NCBI GenBank assembly: GCA_964057225.1
Contig: OZ059900.1
Span: 9,868,501-9,932,500 of the forward strand
From: Auanema rhodensis
Lineage: Eukaryota; Nematoda; Chromadorea; Rhabditida; Rhabditidae
Length of the DNA stretch: 64,000 bases
Direction: 5' to 3'
The stretch's first letter is position 1. Each line of letters starts with the position of its first letter. A program made the translations under genes and the position numbers. Below, piece after piece: positions 48,609 through 60,076 of this stretch. The notes under the pieces are model-generated. The model was not told where the DNA came from. It worked only from the letters and a program-made list of their open reading frames with translations, and did no database searches.

Positions 48609-49289
48609 TCACGGATTATGTCTCCTTTCAGAAAATAATTGACGTAGACCATCGCTAGAAAACAAATTTTGAAATATTGTTAAAAACAGTTAAAGAAGTT
48701 ACCTTCTTGTCGTCAAATATGTTTTCACTTTTTGGAAATGAGCTCTGAACGAAGAAAACTCTTTCAAAAACCCAGTCGGAGGAAGAACACCAGCTTGAAG
48801 AAATTGGTTTGCGTGATTGCACAAGAATCTCATATAACCTGTTATCAATAAAAACAGTTTTCGGTATTCGAGTTTCATCAAATGAGTAAATTTTTCTTCC
48901 ACACTCATGTTTTGTGGTGGTGTATCCAGTATTTTTGTTAACTGAGCTATCATTCTCTGCTGATAATAAAGTTCAGTTGTTGAACGATTGGTCAAATTCA
49001 TCTCCAAAGTCAGAACGTCTTCTCTTTCCTCTAATTGAGAGCTCAATTCTTTCATTTTAACCGAAATATCTGGTTCCAACTGTTGTACGATACTGAGCAA
49101 TTCATTACGACGTTGCCTTTCATCTGTAGCTACCGTAATATTATGTTGATGGATGCTATCAATAGTAATTTGACAATTAGAAAGCGTTGTCTCATCTATG
49201 AGTAATTGTTCATAGCTTTTGCTAAATATTTCCCTGAACGTCTGAAATCTATTAAATAATAAAACTATGGAAGAAAAATATTTAACCAT
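48609..49289 (-). CDS. cluster family member C, uncharacterised helical/coiled-coil protein
   Basis: Exons on the minus strand: 49289-49287 (ATG alone), 49241-48703 (539 nt) and 48654-48609, 195 aa. It contains DERQRRNELLSIVQQLEPDI, then a variable helical middle, then MSVEEKFTHLMKLEYRKLFL, ITGYMRFLCNHANQFLQAG, and a last exon SDGLRQLFSERRHNP. The 45-nt first intron is open in frame by chance and is treated as an intron by analogy with members B and E. Reading through the 3' donor gives a stop at once (AGGTAA), which would hide the last exon. It is nearly identical at both ends to member D and different in the middle. No known domain. Confidence 0.76.
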
Positions 49290-50542
49290 GCTAAGTATAG
49301 TTCTCTATTTTAATGAAAATTCTTGAAGCTTTAGATAACTCACAAAAATTGTTAAAATAATAGAAGGATGGTAGAGAAGAATGGAAGTGAAATAAAATAA
49401 ATTTTTATGATAAATACCATAGAACGAGGGTGGCTAAATGAAAACAATATGCCTTATAAACACGTTTTTTTTGCTACCAGCAAAACACCTTGTCTGATTA
49501 AGATCTGATTTAGAAAACAAGCTGTTGCACTTTAATGTTATGCATTATCTTACAAAACAATATTTGCTGTAAGTTGTTATCAAGCTTTCAAGCTTTGAAT
49601 AAATATTTTCCTCACTATAACATTAGTGAGAATTCAAAAATTTCTATAGGGTCTTTTTAGACCCTAAGGATGAAGACTTGGCCTAATTAACAGTGTGGTT
49701 TTAGAATCAATTTTCGTTCAGCAAATCATGCCAGATTCTGTTCATAATTTATGAAATGTGTACTCATTCTCAGCTCATAAATATGGAAAAAACTTCATAA
49801 TTGAATGAGAAATTTGTCGTTGTACCAAAGAAAAAATAAGGAAATATAAAAACTCTGGAAAACTGTGGAATAATATGTATACATGACATGCTCAATTCAA
49901 TTGCAATACCTCATTTCCCGCCAAACAATAGAGCACATTTGAACCTTTGTTATCGTTTTTTTTATTTTTAAATAAATATGTGATTCGAATGAGAATCCAA
50001 AAATAAATTTTACGGGTTTGATAGATCACTACAACAAAAGATGTTTTGCATAACTTCGATGCCATGGTTTATATCTGATACCGTATCTTACATGGGTGTC
50101 TATCTTTGCTATTATCCAATTGAAGGATACACAACGCTCTTCTCACAATTTTGAGAATAAAATCTTATTAAAAACTGAAAATCATTTCTTCATAGATGAA
50201 TAGAAAGATTTGAAAGCATTGGATGAATTTAGGTGATCAATAAGATTCCAATTAAATAAAAATTATAATATATAATCATGAAGTAAACAATAATATTTAT
50301 CTGTTAATTGTATTCTAATTTCAATTTATCAGTTTGAAGAGCGAGGGGGGGTATTTTCAAATTATCAATACTAGCATTAGCATTGGATATAATTTCATTT
50401 TATCATAATTTATTCATAAATCTCTCTCTCTCATATTCACTAATTATGTGGTTGAAGGTGAATGAATTTGAATCATTAATGTTTGAAGAAACATTTCATT
50501 GAACATCAATACAAAGCAAAAAACTCAAAATATAAGAATATT
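49290..50542. other. intergenic region between family members C and D
   Basis: Contains the 5' flank of member C (part of duplication unit 1 up to 49952) and a unique AT-rich stretch (49953-50487) with a G run at 50346-50351. No additional coding signal. Confidence 0.45.
49611..49666. promoter_or_regulatory. pair of conserved hairpins upstream of family member C
   Basis: Hairpin 1: CTCACTA-TAACAT-TAGTGAG (49611-49630). Hairpin 2: TAGGGTCT-TTTT-AGACCCTA (49647-49666). Both are kept upstream of member D (51513-51567) with an altered loop in hairpin 2. Their role is unknown; they could be upstream regulatory or RNA elements. Confidence 0.35.
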
Positions 50543-51223
50543 TCACGGATTATGTCTCCTTTCAGAAAATAATTGACGTAGACCATCGCTAGAAAACAAA
50601 TTTTGAAATATTGTTAAAAACAGTTAAAGAAGTTACCTTCTTGTCGTCAAATATGTTTTCACTTTTTGGAAATGAGCTCTGAACGAAGAAAACTCTTTCA
50701 AAAACCCAGTCGGAGGAAGAACACCAGCTTGAAGAAATTGGTTTGCTTGATTGCACAAGAATCTCATATAACCTGTTATCAATAAAAACAGTTTTCGGTA
50801 TTCAAGTTGCATATAGTATGCAAATCTTTCCTCGACTGTCATGTTCAGTACCTTGAGCTCAACCATTTTTTTCATCTGAAGAGCTTTATGCTTGGCATCC
50901 TTGACTTCAACTGTTTTTTGATTCGCTTGCAGAAACCAGGTGATAAGGTTATCTCCCTTCTCATTCAAAATAGAATTTATTTTTTCCATTCTTGCACCTA
51001 TATCTGGCTCTAACTGTTGTACGATACTGAGCAATTCATTACGACGTTGCCTTTCAGCCAAAATTCTTGTAAAATTTCTTTGTTGTGCAGACATAACTTT
51101 CGTCATGTTTCGATCATAAGCTTTCTTAATGTTAATGAAGTGATTGTAATCATCGCGTGAACGATGTCTAAAGGTCTGAAATCCATTAATAAAGTAAAAT
51201 ATGAAAATAAAAGAACTAACCAT
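50543..51223 (-). CDS. cluster family member D, uncharacterised helical/coiled-coil protein
   Basis: Exons on the minus strand: 51223-51221 (ATG alone), 51175-50637 (539 nt) and 50588-50543, 195 aa. It shares with member C the ERQRRNELLSIVQQLEPDI block and almost the whole C-terminal third (LEYRKLFLLITGYMRFLCNQ onward; one change seen in the block, N-H to N-Q). The N-terminal 50 residues and the coiled-coil middle (ARMEKINSILNEKGDNLITW) are very different. The upstream open frame before the ATG adds a hydrophobic stretch that is more likely 5' UTR. No known domain. Confidence 0.76.
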
Positions 51224-52309
51224 ATTCAATATATGTAGTTTACTATATTTGAAGATGGATTTCTTTGAAATATCAGAACAAATAAAAAAAGGCAACCGTA
51301 GAAGAGGAAAAATGAATACAATATTCCTTATACATAAAGTTTTTTGCTACCAGCAAAACATCTTGTCTGGTTTAGATCTGATTTAGAAAACAAGCTGTTG
51401 CACTTTAATGTTATGCATTATCTTAAAAACAATATTTGCTGTAAGTTGTTATCAAGCTTTGAATTAATATTTTTGGTTTTCATATGAAATAGGTTACTAA
51501 ATTAATAATTTCCTCACTATAACATTAGTGAGAATTCAAATATTTCTATAGGGTCTTCTTAGACCCTTAGGATGAAGACTTGGCCTAATTAACAGTGTGG
51601 TTTTAGAATCAATTTCTGTTCAACGTACGGTATATGGGTGTTACGACGACACCAATTCTAAAGATAGCATCAAAAATCATTTATGAACACTTCTTCAATA
51701 TTATCAACCTAATATCATCATAGCTGAGAATCAACTTATTGTCTTTTGAGCGGTCTAATCTGCAAACATGGGAATTCTTTCTGAGTTCGCCTAAATAAAG
51801 ATTCATATTATAATTGCATCACTTGCGGACACTGCTCTTCTTCTCAAATTCGTTCAGCAAATCATGCCAGATTCTGTTCATAATTTATGAAATGTGTACT
51901 CATTCTCAGCTCATAAATATGGAAAAGACTTCATAATTGAATGAAAAATTTGTCGTTGTACCAAAGAAAAAATAAGGAAATATAAAAACTCTGGAAAACT
52001 GTGGAATAATATGTATACATGACATGCTCAATTCAATTACAATACCTCATTTCCCGCCAGACAATAAAGCACATTTGAACCTTTGTTAGTACTAATCATC
52101 TACCGTATCATATCAATTTTCAATTAGAATGCTTCATATTTGTGTTGTAATTTGTGAAAAGGTTTTACGTCAAAAAAATAAAAATCTCGTAATAGAAAAA
52201 ATATTTATAATTCACAGTAAAATATTTATTAATACACAGAAAAATTCTTAAAATTCGATAAAACATTCTACAAAACCTTAATTTCTTCAATGGTAGACCA
52301 CTGGTACTT
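51224..52309. other. intergenic region between family members D and E
   Basis: The 5' flank of member D with the hairpin pair and the roughly 240-bp segment absent from unit 1, then the member E 3' flank. No coding signal. Confidence 0.45.
51513..51567. promoter_or_regulatory. pair of conserved hairpins upstream of family member D
   Basis: CTCACTA-TAACAT-TAGTGAG (51513-51532) and AGGGTCT-TCTT-AGACCCT (51550-51567). The stems are identical to the unit 1 pair while the loop differs by one base. Confidence 0.35.
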
Positions 52310-52967
52310 CTATAACGGCGAAATATGCCGGATATCATTACTTAAATTAGATTTAAATTCCAATCAGAAACTAATAACTTACCATGCTGTTGTCAACTTT
52401 ATTTTCATATTTCTAAAACGTTTCAGATTACAGTGCAACTCGGAAAGTATGCAGTCAGGAATAGGAATACCAGCCTTCAGATAGAGTTCGGCCTGGTTTT
52501 GAACAAATTTCATGCAATCGATCATGAAATAATAGAGCTTTCGGAATTCAATAAAAAGTAAGGAAGTGAGTTTATCTTCTAGGCTCAAATCTTTCATCGT
52601 CATTTCCAGCAATCTTCTAATGTGGACTATCCGGTTTTTCATTACTTGGCTATCCAATAGTAGCTGATTATCTCGATGTATCGCACAAATCAGTTCATCT
52701 TCCGCAACGTTCAATTTAGAGTTGAGCACACTAATGTCATTGGCAATATTGGAATCTAGCATATCAGCAATTTCAAGTAGCTGGAAACGGCAATGTCTCT
52801 CATAAGTAATTCCATCCAGTATCTTCTTCTGATCAGCATTTTTTCTTATCTGAGAATGCCCAAAATCATCTTCGTATACGAGATCGTAATAAAAATCTCT
52901 ATTTGATCGTAATGTTAATGCCTCAAAAAAAAATGATATAATACCGAAATGAAAACTAAATTACCAT
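52310..52967 (-). CDS. cluster family member E, uncharacterised helical/coiled-coil protein
   Basis: Exons on the minus strand: 52967-52965 (ATG alone), 52921-52383 (539 nt) and 52340-52310, 190 aa. The first intron (43 nt, GTAATTTAG ... TTTGAG) has an in-frame TAG, so splicing is needed. The block ERHCRFQLLEIADMLDSNI matches ERQRRNELLSIVQQLEPDI of C and D, and LSLEDKLTSLLFIEFRKLYY, MIDCMKFVQNQAELYLKAG matches the family C-terminal block. The last exon adds CNDIRHISPL. It is the most diverged member yet keeps the exon length exactly. No known domain. Confidence 0.76.
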
Positions 52968-54333
52968 ATTATATATAGCTTCTTGTTGTTTGACAACGTT
53001 AATATTCAAATATTTTACCTACCGCAGAGAAAACTATGTAAAATATGTAAAATTACGGTATAAAATCAATAAAATTGATTTGATGTTCATGATACTTTTC
53101 CCGCGAACTAATTAAAATAATGTAAAATAACAATAAATTACGCTACGCTTCCCGAAATTACGTCAAGTCACGCGGTTTATTAGCAGTAGAGCGGAAGAAA
53201 AACTATCCGAAAAAATAGAAATAGCAGAGCCTGTTTAAGATTTAAATGATATATTATTATGTTCCAGTGTTACTCACGACAGATACTAACTTTGGCATGT
53301 TAAAATGCTTTCATTTTGTTAAAAAATTTGCCATATTACTTCGATTTTTTCACTAAGATGTATAGAATTTCGCAATGGAGCAGATATGAGATAAACAATG
53401 TTTATCACAGTAGTAGATCAAAAAAAAATTTCATTTTTGTTTACTTCATAACTCAAAATACAATAATTTTGTAAGTGCGCGCGAAAATCAACTTTATTCA
53501 ACTTCGGTTTATGCCGTTCGTAATTTTGTAATTATCGTTGGAAAAAAATAATTTTAGAAGTAATGATCAAATTGTATATTTTTTCAATAGTCACCGTTTC
53601 ATCTAAATTTTTTGAAGAATATTCCAATCTTTTGGGAAAGTTTTCGAAAAATATTGTCAAACTTTTTTTTTATTTTTCTGAACTTCCAAAAAAAAGATCG
53701 AGTAACAACGAGGCCGATCGCTGATTGAGTCACCAGATCAGAAAAACAATCTAGTAAATTTCTTACAACTTTCTTCTTGGTTGTAGTTGAAAACATTTCA
53801 AAACGATCGTAATGCCCATGATCGAGAGTTTTCGAACAGTCATATTACAGTAATACTGTACTGACTTCTTACAGTAGGAAATATCTTGTGAAATATGTCA
53901 ATGTTGAAACGGAAAGAACATGATAGAAAAATCTTAGTTTTCATTAAAACAATAAAAAAAGCTGTTAGAATGAGGATCAAATTTAATATAATTATTTGAT
54001 GTACTGATAGTAAATCTTTCAAGAAATTATCATATTTTATAGTAAAAATATTTAAATATGTGAAAATAAAAAGATTTGTTGTATATATTGGAAACAAATA
54101 AAAAATAAATGTTTTCAAATTTGATTTTCGAAAACATATATTGAATAGTATATTATACAGTCATGATTATGCAATTATAATGAAATCAGTAATTTGATAT
54201 AAAACGAACGGGGATATAGATACCAGTTTAACATATGATATGAACATAATTTTGCATACTTTACATAGAATTTGTCATAATGACTAAACTATACCTCTCT
54301 CTCTATATATATTCTGGAGTATGCTTATAGCTC
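52968..54333. other. intergenic region
   Basis: 5' flank of member E and 3' flank of the tetraspanin. AT-rich with several homopolymer runs; the minus-strand hydrophobic ORF at 53840-54118 has no support. Confidence 0.45.
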
Positions 54334-55740
54334 TCAAGTAGAATCTGAGCTTGATGATAAAAATCCGGAGCTATCATTCAAATACCATGACATAGCGAGA
54401 AATGTGAAAAATTGAGCAATCGACAAAATGAATAGTACACCGCCAAATTGAAATAGCTGTTCGGAATATGACATTGCAAGTATTTTAATTTTCTCGAAAC
54501 ATCCCTGAATCATACGGTCATTTATGAAAAATGTCATATAAATTTACGTCTGTTTGTAGATATGTTGATGTTGGCCATTGATGTGAAGACATTTCGTGGC
54601 CCAGACAAGCATCTCGATCTACATATTCAAACTTTGTTGCAGAGCAGAGAACAAAGGCTTAACATGAGAATAATATTGTTGTAAATAGAAAAAACAGCTA
54701 GTTGTACCTTTCAGACAATCAGAATCAGTTGAATTTGTGTTATCTGCACAGTGTAAGTTACTTAGAGAATTACATGTTCGACAGCAGCTTAATGGTACAC
54801 GATTTCGTGGAAAACTGAAAAATCAGGTTATTGCTGTCATGGTATTTGATCATCGATTTAGTTAATCTTATTTAGAGTAAAAAAAATGTTGTTTACGATT
54901 CGTTTCAAATCAGAGTACAGCGAGAGCATATTGACTACCAATGCTCTCTAATTTTGATCAATTTTCATCAATACGTCGTAAATTGTATAAGGAAATGAAA
55001 TGAAACAACTTTATCTGTGACTTGAAGAATTCGGAGTTTGTCCAATGCTTCACACTTTGATCAAAAATTCCACAACACTGATGCTGAATGATATTCAATG
55101 TAAACAAGCAATTTATATGTTTGAAAAACTTTTTTGTGAAAATAGTCGAATGCTTCTTTCATTTCAGGATAATCAGGATTGCCATAATGTGTCATCAACA
55201 ATGAATTCATGTAATTTTGAATTACTTGACTATTCTGTGCATTATAACGTATATTAGATGATGTTTTGTAGGTAGTAGCTTACTTCTGTTGCTAATAAAT
55301 GAGATTGATCTTGACTATAGAATGCACTGAACGACACTATAAACGCCACCAAAAACATAATCCATGCGTACTGTAGAAAAATATATTACAACCAATTATT
55401 TTTTTAATTATTATTATTAGTATTAACTATATATTTTCAACTATATCAAGCATAATTAACTACATAGAGCTGTATAACTGACCATTATTTGTAAATATTC
55501 ATTATCATTATATATTGCCAATATTCCAGGAACAGCTGATACGAATGCAATACTCGTTCCTACTAAAGCTAGCAGGGTGGCCCAACGTATGGAAGTTAAA
55601 CCAATAACGGACGATATTGATCCAAGATCAATTAAACTATTCATTGAAATAATAGTATATAGAATACAGTTTAGCATAATTAGGCATAGTAATATAAGTC
55701 CCAATAATTTAATTTTATTATATATATCTTTTCCTTTCAT
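54334..55740 (-). CDS. tetraspanin
   Basis: Seven exons, all in phase: 55740-55483, 55370-55284, 55234-55130, 55083-55022, 54814-54708, 54618-54548 and 54504-54334, giving 286 aa. TM1 is in LLGLILLCLIMLNCILYTI, TM2 in LLALVGTSIAFVSAVPGILA, TM3 in WIMFLVAFIVSFSAFY. The large extracellular loop has the hallmark HQCCG (residues 151-155), then PLSCC, further cysteines (TC, HC, DC, DAC) and a final GCFEK just before TM4 (GGVLFILSIAQFFTFLAMSW). Tetraspanins organise membrane microdomains with integrins, receptors and proteases. The two introns around HQCCG (46 nt, GTTTTT donor) and before GCFEK were chosen because they restore the motif frame. The Ser-rich C-terminus ends in SSSSDST. The specific paralogue was not assigned. 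Confidence 0.9.
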
Positions 55741-56767
55741 TTTTGAAGTGAATTAATTCGAAAAATTATTAAAAAAAAACGAAACTTCGTCTGGATCGAG
55801 GGAAGATGTGGAAACGTACAATAGACGCTGAACTTGGATGTTAAATGCAAACGAAACTATTAATGAAATACTCGGTGAATCTTTTGGCATGAAAAGAAAA
55901 TTGAGGGAAAACTTGAAGAGAACTGTGTACAAAGCACAGTTTGTCACACAGAGTTGAGTAAATAAAGAAATATTGAAAAAGGGGCGAGAGGGTGCTATGC
56001 AAACAAGAACCATCACCTTACCCAATCAATCTTCTTTGCCAATGTATATACATATTAACTTTTTTTCTGCTGCTCTGCTTCATATCTACACTCAGCAACT
56101 ATTAGCAGTTTTATCACATATCTGTAATTTTTGACGCAAATCAATTAGCAGAATATGAACAAATTAACAAAAATATTTGTTAATAATGAAATAATTGCTA
56201 AAATAATACAAATTTAAATCAAGTATTGAGTATTTGTCTTCTATAAAATCTGGATGTGACCAAGGACGTTACATGTTTTTAATATCAGGTGATATCAAGA
56301 ATTTATTTTAACAATCACATAATATAACAAAAAAAACAAATTATTCTTTATTTTAACTATATTAAAATTATAAAATATAGTTAAGATTAGTATATGACAC
56401 ATAGTTTCAAGACAAGTTGCTAATCTATTTCTAGATCATATTCTACTTCAACCTAAGTACATTCTTTAACAAAAAGCTTTGTAGTTTCAGCCACTTTACA
56501 TGAGCAGTGTACGCAATATCAAGTACTGCCAAACGTCAGCATAGACAACAATTACATTGGCATCACTGATCATTATTTACGTCAACGTGATCACTTAGTC
56601 TCTGGAAGTATTGGAATTCTTATTCCTGGTGTTTGAATATTAAAGCTAGGAGACCCATTCAAGAAATAAAAATGATACTTGTAATCAAACAACTAGAATG
56701 AAATACTTTTATGAACAGGAACAAATGAGAAATAAATACAACAAAATGAGAAAAATAATTGAAAAAT
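55741..56767. other. intergenic region between tetraspanin and UGT
   Basis: 5' flank of the tetraspanin (-) and 3' flank of the left UGT (-). The 90-codon minus ORF at 55753-56025 directly upstream has no domain or splice support. The left inverted-repeat arm begins at 56701. Confidence 0.45.
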
Positions 56768-59393
56768 CTATTTGTTTTTCTTAGTTTCTTTGATATCTTT
56801 TAGTGATTTAGATGGTATAGATGATGTAGATTTTGATCTACAACAAACTATATTTATAATAAATCTAATAAAATGTATAAATATGATAAACAAGACAAAA
56901 ATCAATAAATAAAAATCAATATTTAAAGTTAATAAAGGATTAGTTATTGATCTTTCCAAGAAAGCAGCTTTATGATGTCGAGCAACATGTTCAATATAGT
57001 GAATTGCTTTCAATAATGGTTTATTTCCACGGTTTTTAATTTCTTTAGCCATGTCCTTAACGTTTGTTTTGTACCTGAAATGAATTAAGAGTTACAAGTT
57101 TGGATTAATTGATAATTACTTTGGACTATCCAATACACTCTTGATAGCATTCAACAAAGATTTCTCAGTCAAATCTGCTTTTTCAACAATTACTCCAACA
57201 CCCTGTAAATAAATAAATTTATATGATATAGTTAAAGTTTAGTTATATTACCTTATTAACAACTTTTTGTAAATTATGTCTGTTACTGCCATATAACGGT
57301 ATTCCAACCATTGGAACTCCATATGTTATTGCTTCCATAATAGAGGAAACACCTCCGTTCGTGATGAGCAATTTACATCTTTCATGAGCTTAAATGGCAA
57401 ATAACCCATCCAAGTTTGTGCTATTCTTACCTAATAAGTCGTTTTGGGGAATAAAAGCTGTGAGATTTATATGCTTTGGAACAGTTGATTCATCTATTCC
57501 ATTGAGATTAGTGAGACGACCAATTCTCCAGTAGATTCTATATGTTGTCAAGCGCGACAACGCACCAAGAATTGCTTTAGCCTATAATTGATTGATAAAC
57601 TTCAGAGAATTGCTGCAGATTGTTGGTTCAACCTGTTGATTTGTCATGGCTGTTCCATTAGCTTGTGTTCCAGTTGAGACGATAATAAGACCGTCCTTAG
57701 CAGCAGCAATGGTGGTATTCCAAGGCTGCAACATGCTCAATGAGCTTTGTTTTGCTTTAATTGGTTTACCGAGAAAAGTGGTTTGGGATGATCAACATGA
57801 ATTCCTCCGACAGGAATGACATGTGGCGGCAAACTCCGCGAGTATTCTAATACTGGGTCAGTGTTTACAAAGTACAGAGAAGCATCACGTTTAAGTTGAT
57901 CCATTGATGGGAAATTTGGATATCTTGAATCATAGGTTAGTATACTATACATGACGTCATGAATTACTTTTTCTTAATGCTGTAATCAGTCGCCCACATT
58001 GTTGAGATGGCAGAATCAAGCATTCGATGACGACGAGAAAGTAACGACGGCAATAAAGGAATATCACTCTGTGTCAAGTATTCTTTCAGCAAGCATATGC
58101 CATTGCGGAGGCGTTTATATGGAAACTAAAATGGCGAATATAAGATATATTAACAGAATTAATTAGAATTACATCATTTGGAATGAAGCAGTGGGATACT
58201 GGAGCGTTCAGATCCAAAGGTGCACCGGCTGCCACTAGAGTCTCATCGCTCAAACCTGATAAAGCAATAAAGTTTTTTCAGAAGTTTTTAAAAATTTAGG
58301 AAAAACAACAGTCTTTTTCTAGTTGGTTAGGTGAACAAACAACTAACCTTCAACATCAAAGTAGATGGTTGGTACGCCTAACACGTACGAGATTGCTAAC
58401 TGGCAAGGATTTCCTGCGTAAACAATGGCTACCTCAATCGATTCTTTTCGTAGAGTGTCAATCAAATTGGAATTTAATATCTGAAGACAGCATGATAACC
58501 ACATCTCTATTCTGAGATCAAAAAAACCTTATTACAACTGGCGTTATGAGCAACCCAATATGCATCCAGATGCTTATCCTCGTGATATTCATTGCTCCAT
58601 GGAATTTCGTTTCCAATCTTCTCTAATGGTTCATATAATTTTCTAAAATATGAGTCATTTGATTGAATTTTGATAGTAATTCATACCGATTTATGAGATT
58701 TTTCAACGTTTTCTCTTTTACGAGATGAAGCTTTGGCTTTACTAGTCTTGGCTCTTCGGGAATGAGTATTGGCTTTACAGTAATTACCTAAATTAATATT
58801 TCCGTTTTAATGAAGCTAATACGATATATTCACGTACATTATGATGTCGTAGAGCAAGCTGTTGCGCCAGAATTTCAAACGTATTACGTTCATTCTGTGT
58901 TGTACCCAGGAGAAAAAGAAGGATGTTTACAGACAAGACTGTTGGTAACAGAGTTAATCCGATAAAAATCAGTTTCATTGCCTTAAAAATACAAAAACTG
59001 TTAAAATTAATTGAATATATTTTAAAAATAAGAAGAAGAAAAGAAAAAACAGGAAAAGTCTACGTTTTGAGCCTGTACTTGACCCAATCGAATCCGGCAA
59101 GACCAACTGAGCTCTGGACAACGGTTTGAAAGCAAATAAAGAGAAAAGTACGTGAACTATTCTACGGGATAACTGTCTGACCATCTCATCATCTCAAATA
59201 CTCTTTTGGCTCTATTTAGTTAGTTTATAGACATTCTCTCAATTTACTTTACGTCTTTCGTATCTTTTGCCAAACCTTTTCTTCCATCCTTGTCTGCATG
59301 TCGGTATTTCTCTCTTTCATATGGCATGTTTGCGGAACTTCTCTGACTTATACATCTCAACGTTACGAGGTCAGTATCAACAAATATCTTATC
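56701..59393 (-). repeat. inverted repeat, left arm (2,693 bp)
   Basis: Reverse complement of 59662-62354. Position p in one arm pairs with 119055 minus p in the other with no indel seen: gene starts, stops and all ORF ends mirror exactly. Bases match wherever compared. The arms end sharply at both sides. Confidence 0.97.
56768..58978 (-). CDS. UDP-glycosyltransferase (UGT), left copy
   Basis: Mirror image of the right copy. Twelve exons at 58978-58838, 58787-58687, 58642-58528, 58480-58348, 58255-58173, 58125-57968, 57923-57770, 57725-57633, 57581-57431, 57388-57252, 57202-57120 and 57074-56768, giving 551 aa. The N-terminal leader (MKLIFIGLTLLPTVLS) targets the ER. The donor-binding half has the signature around FIPQNDLL (about 368-375), AHERCKLLITNGG and MEAITYGVPMVGIPLYG. 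A C-terminal membrane helix and Lys-rich tail follow, typical of ER UGTs facing the lumen, which attach sugars to small lipophilic compounds for detoxification. The usual His of T-H-G-G is Asn (about 387), and the usual D-Q after I-P-L-F-G is S-N. See the right copy for comparison; no base difference was noticed between the two coding regions. Confidence 0.93.
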
Positions 59394-60076
59394 CGACAGC
59401 TAAGTGAGAAATTAATCTTTCATCCCACTAATAGTTAGTTAGGCTTGAGCATTCTCGGAGTATCTTTTTATAATTCAATATGGTAACAACATATTTTAAT
59501 ATGATACTGCTGAGTCTAATACGCGTTAACATATGAAATCTTTAAGAAATATTCTAATTAATAGTTTTGGATATTGATATTGTTGTTGGAAAACTGATAA
59601 ACTTGAAATACGAGATTATTCTTTTTTTTTTGAAAGCTTAATTTCTTAATTAGTCGAGGCAGATAAGATATTTGTTGATACTGACCTCGTAACGTTGAGA
59701 TGTATAAGTCAGAGAAGTTCCGCAAACATGCCATATGAAAGAGAGAAATACCGACATGCAGACAAGGATGGAAGAAAAGGTTTGGCAAAAGATACGAAAG
59801 ACGTAAAGTAAATTGAGAGAATGTCTATAAACTAACTAAATAGAGCCAAAAGAGTATTTGAGATGATGAGATGGTCAGACAGTTATCCCGTAGAATAGTT
59901 CACGTACTTTTCTCTTTATTTGCTTTCAAACCGTTGTCCAGAGCTCAGTTGGTCTTGCCGGATTCGATTGGGTCAAGTACAGGCTCAAAACGTAGACTTT
60001 TCCTGTTTTTTCTTTTCTTCTTCTTATTTTTAAAATATATTCAATTAATTTTAACAGTTTTTGTATTTTTAAGGCA
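58979..60076. promoter_or_regulatory. shared divergent 5' region of the two UGT genes, with 268-bp unique spacer
   Basis: The two UGT genes are head to head. Each has about 415 bp of identical 5' flank (58979-59393 and 59662-60076), and the unique spacer lies at 59394-59661. The sequence just before each ATG is TTTTTAAGGCA, a likely trans-splice or UTR acceptor. An open frame of 69 codons upstream of each ATG (MVRQLSRRIVHVL...) is not part of a normal UGT and is probably untranslated. The flank is also copied at 62403-62630, so it is the best-conserved candidate promoter. Confidence 0.55.

Larger units (their letters stand above)
48554..49952. repeat. tandem duplication unit 1 (family member C and flanks)
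   Basis: Matches 50488-52088 in direct orientation, beginning at GAAACATTTCATTGAAC and ending at GAACCTTTGTTA. The flanks and the 3' part of the gene are nearly identical. The middle of the coding exon is much more diverged. Unit 2 carries about 240 extra bp near 51615-51850 and a 40-bp insertion near 51470. Confidence 0.85.
50488..52088. repeat. tandem duplication unit 2 (family member D and flanks)
   Basis: Direct copy of 48554-49952 (see unit 1). The extra segment at about 51615-51850 sits where unit 1 reads straight from AATCAATTTT to CGTTCAGCAAATC. Confidence 0.85.

Noticed and set aside
55753-56025. 90-codon minus ORF just upstream of the tetraspanin
   Set aside because: Not a tetraspanin exon (TM1 and the start are already in 55740-55483), and no domain or splice donor joins it.
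58975-59184. 69-codon ORF beginning MVRQLSRRIVHVL before each UGT
   Set aside because: Present in both mirror copies but ends at a stop overlapping the UGT start. UGTs begin with the MKLIFIGL leader, so this is probably untranslated leader.
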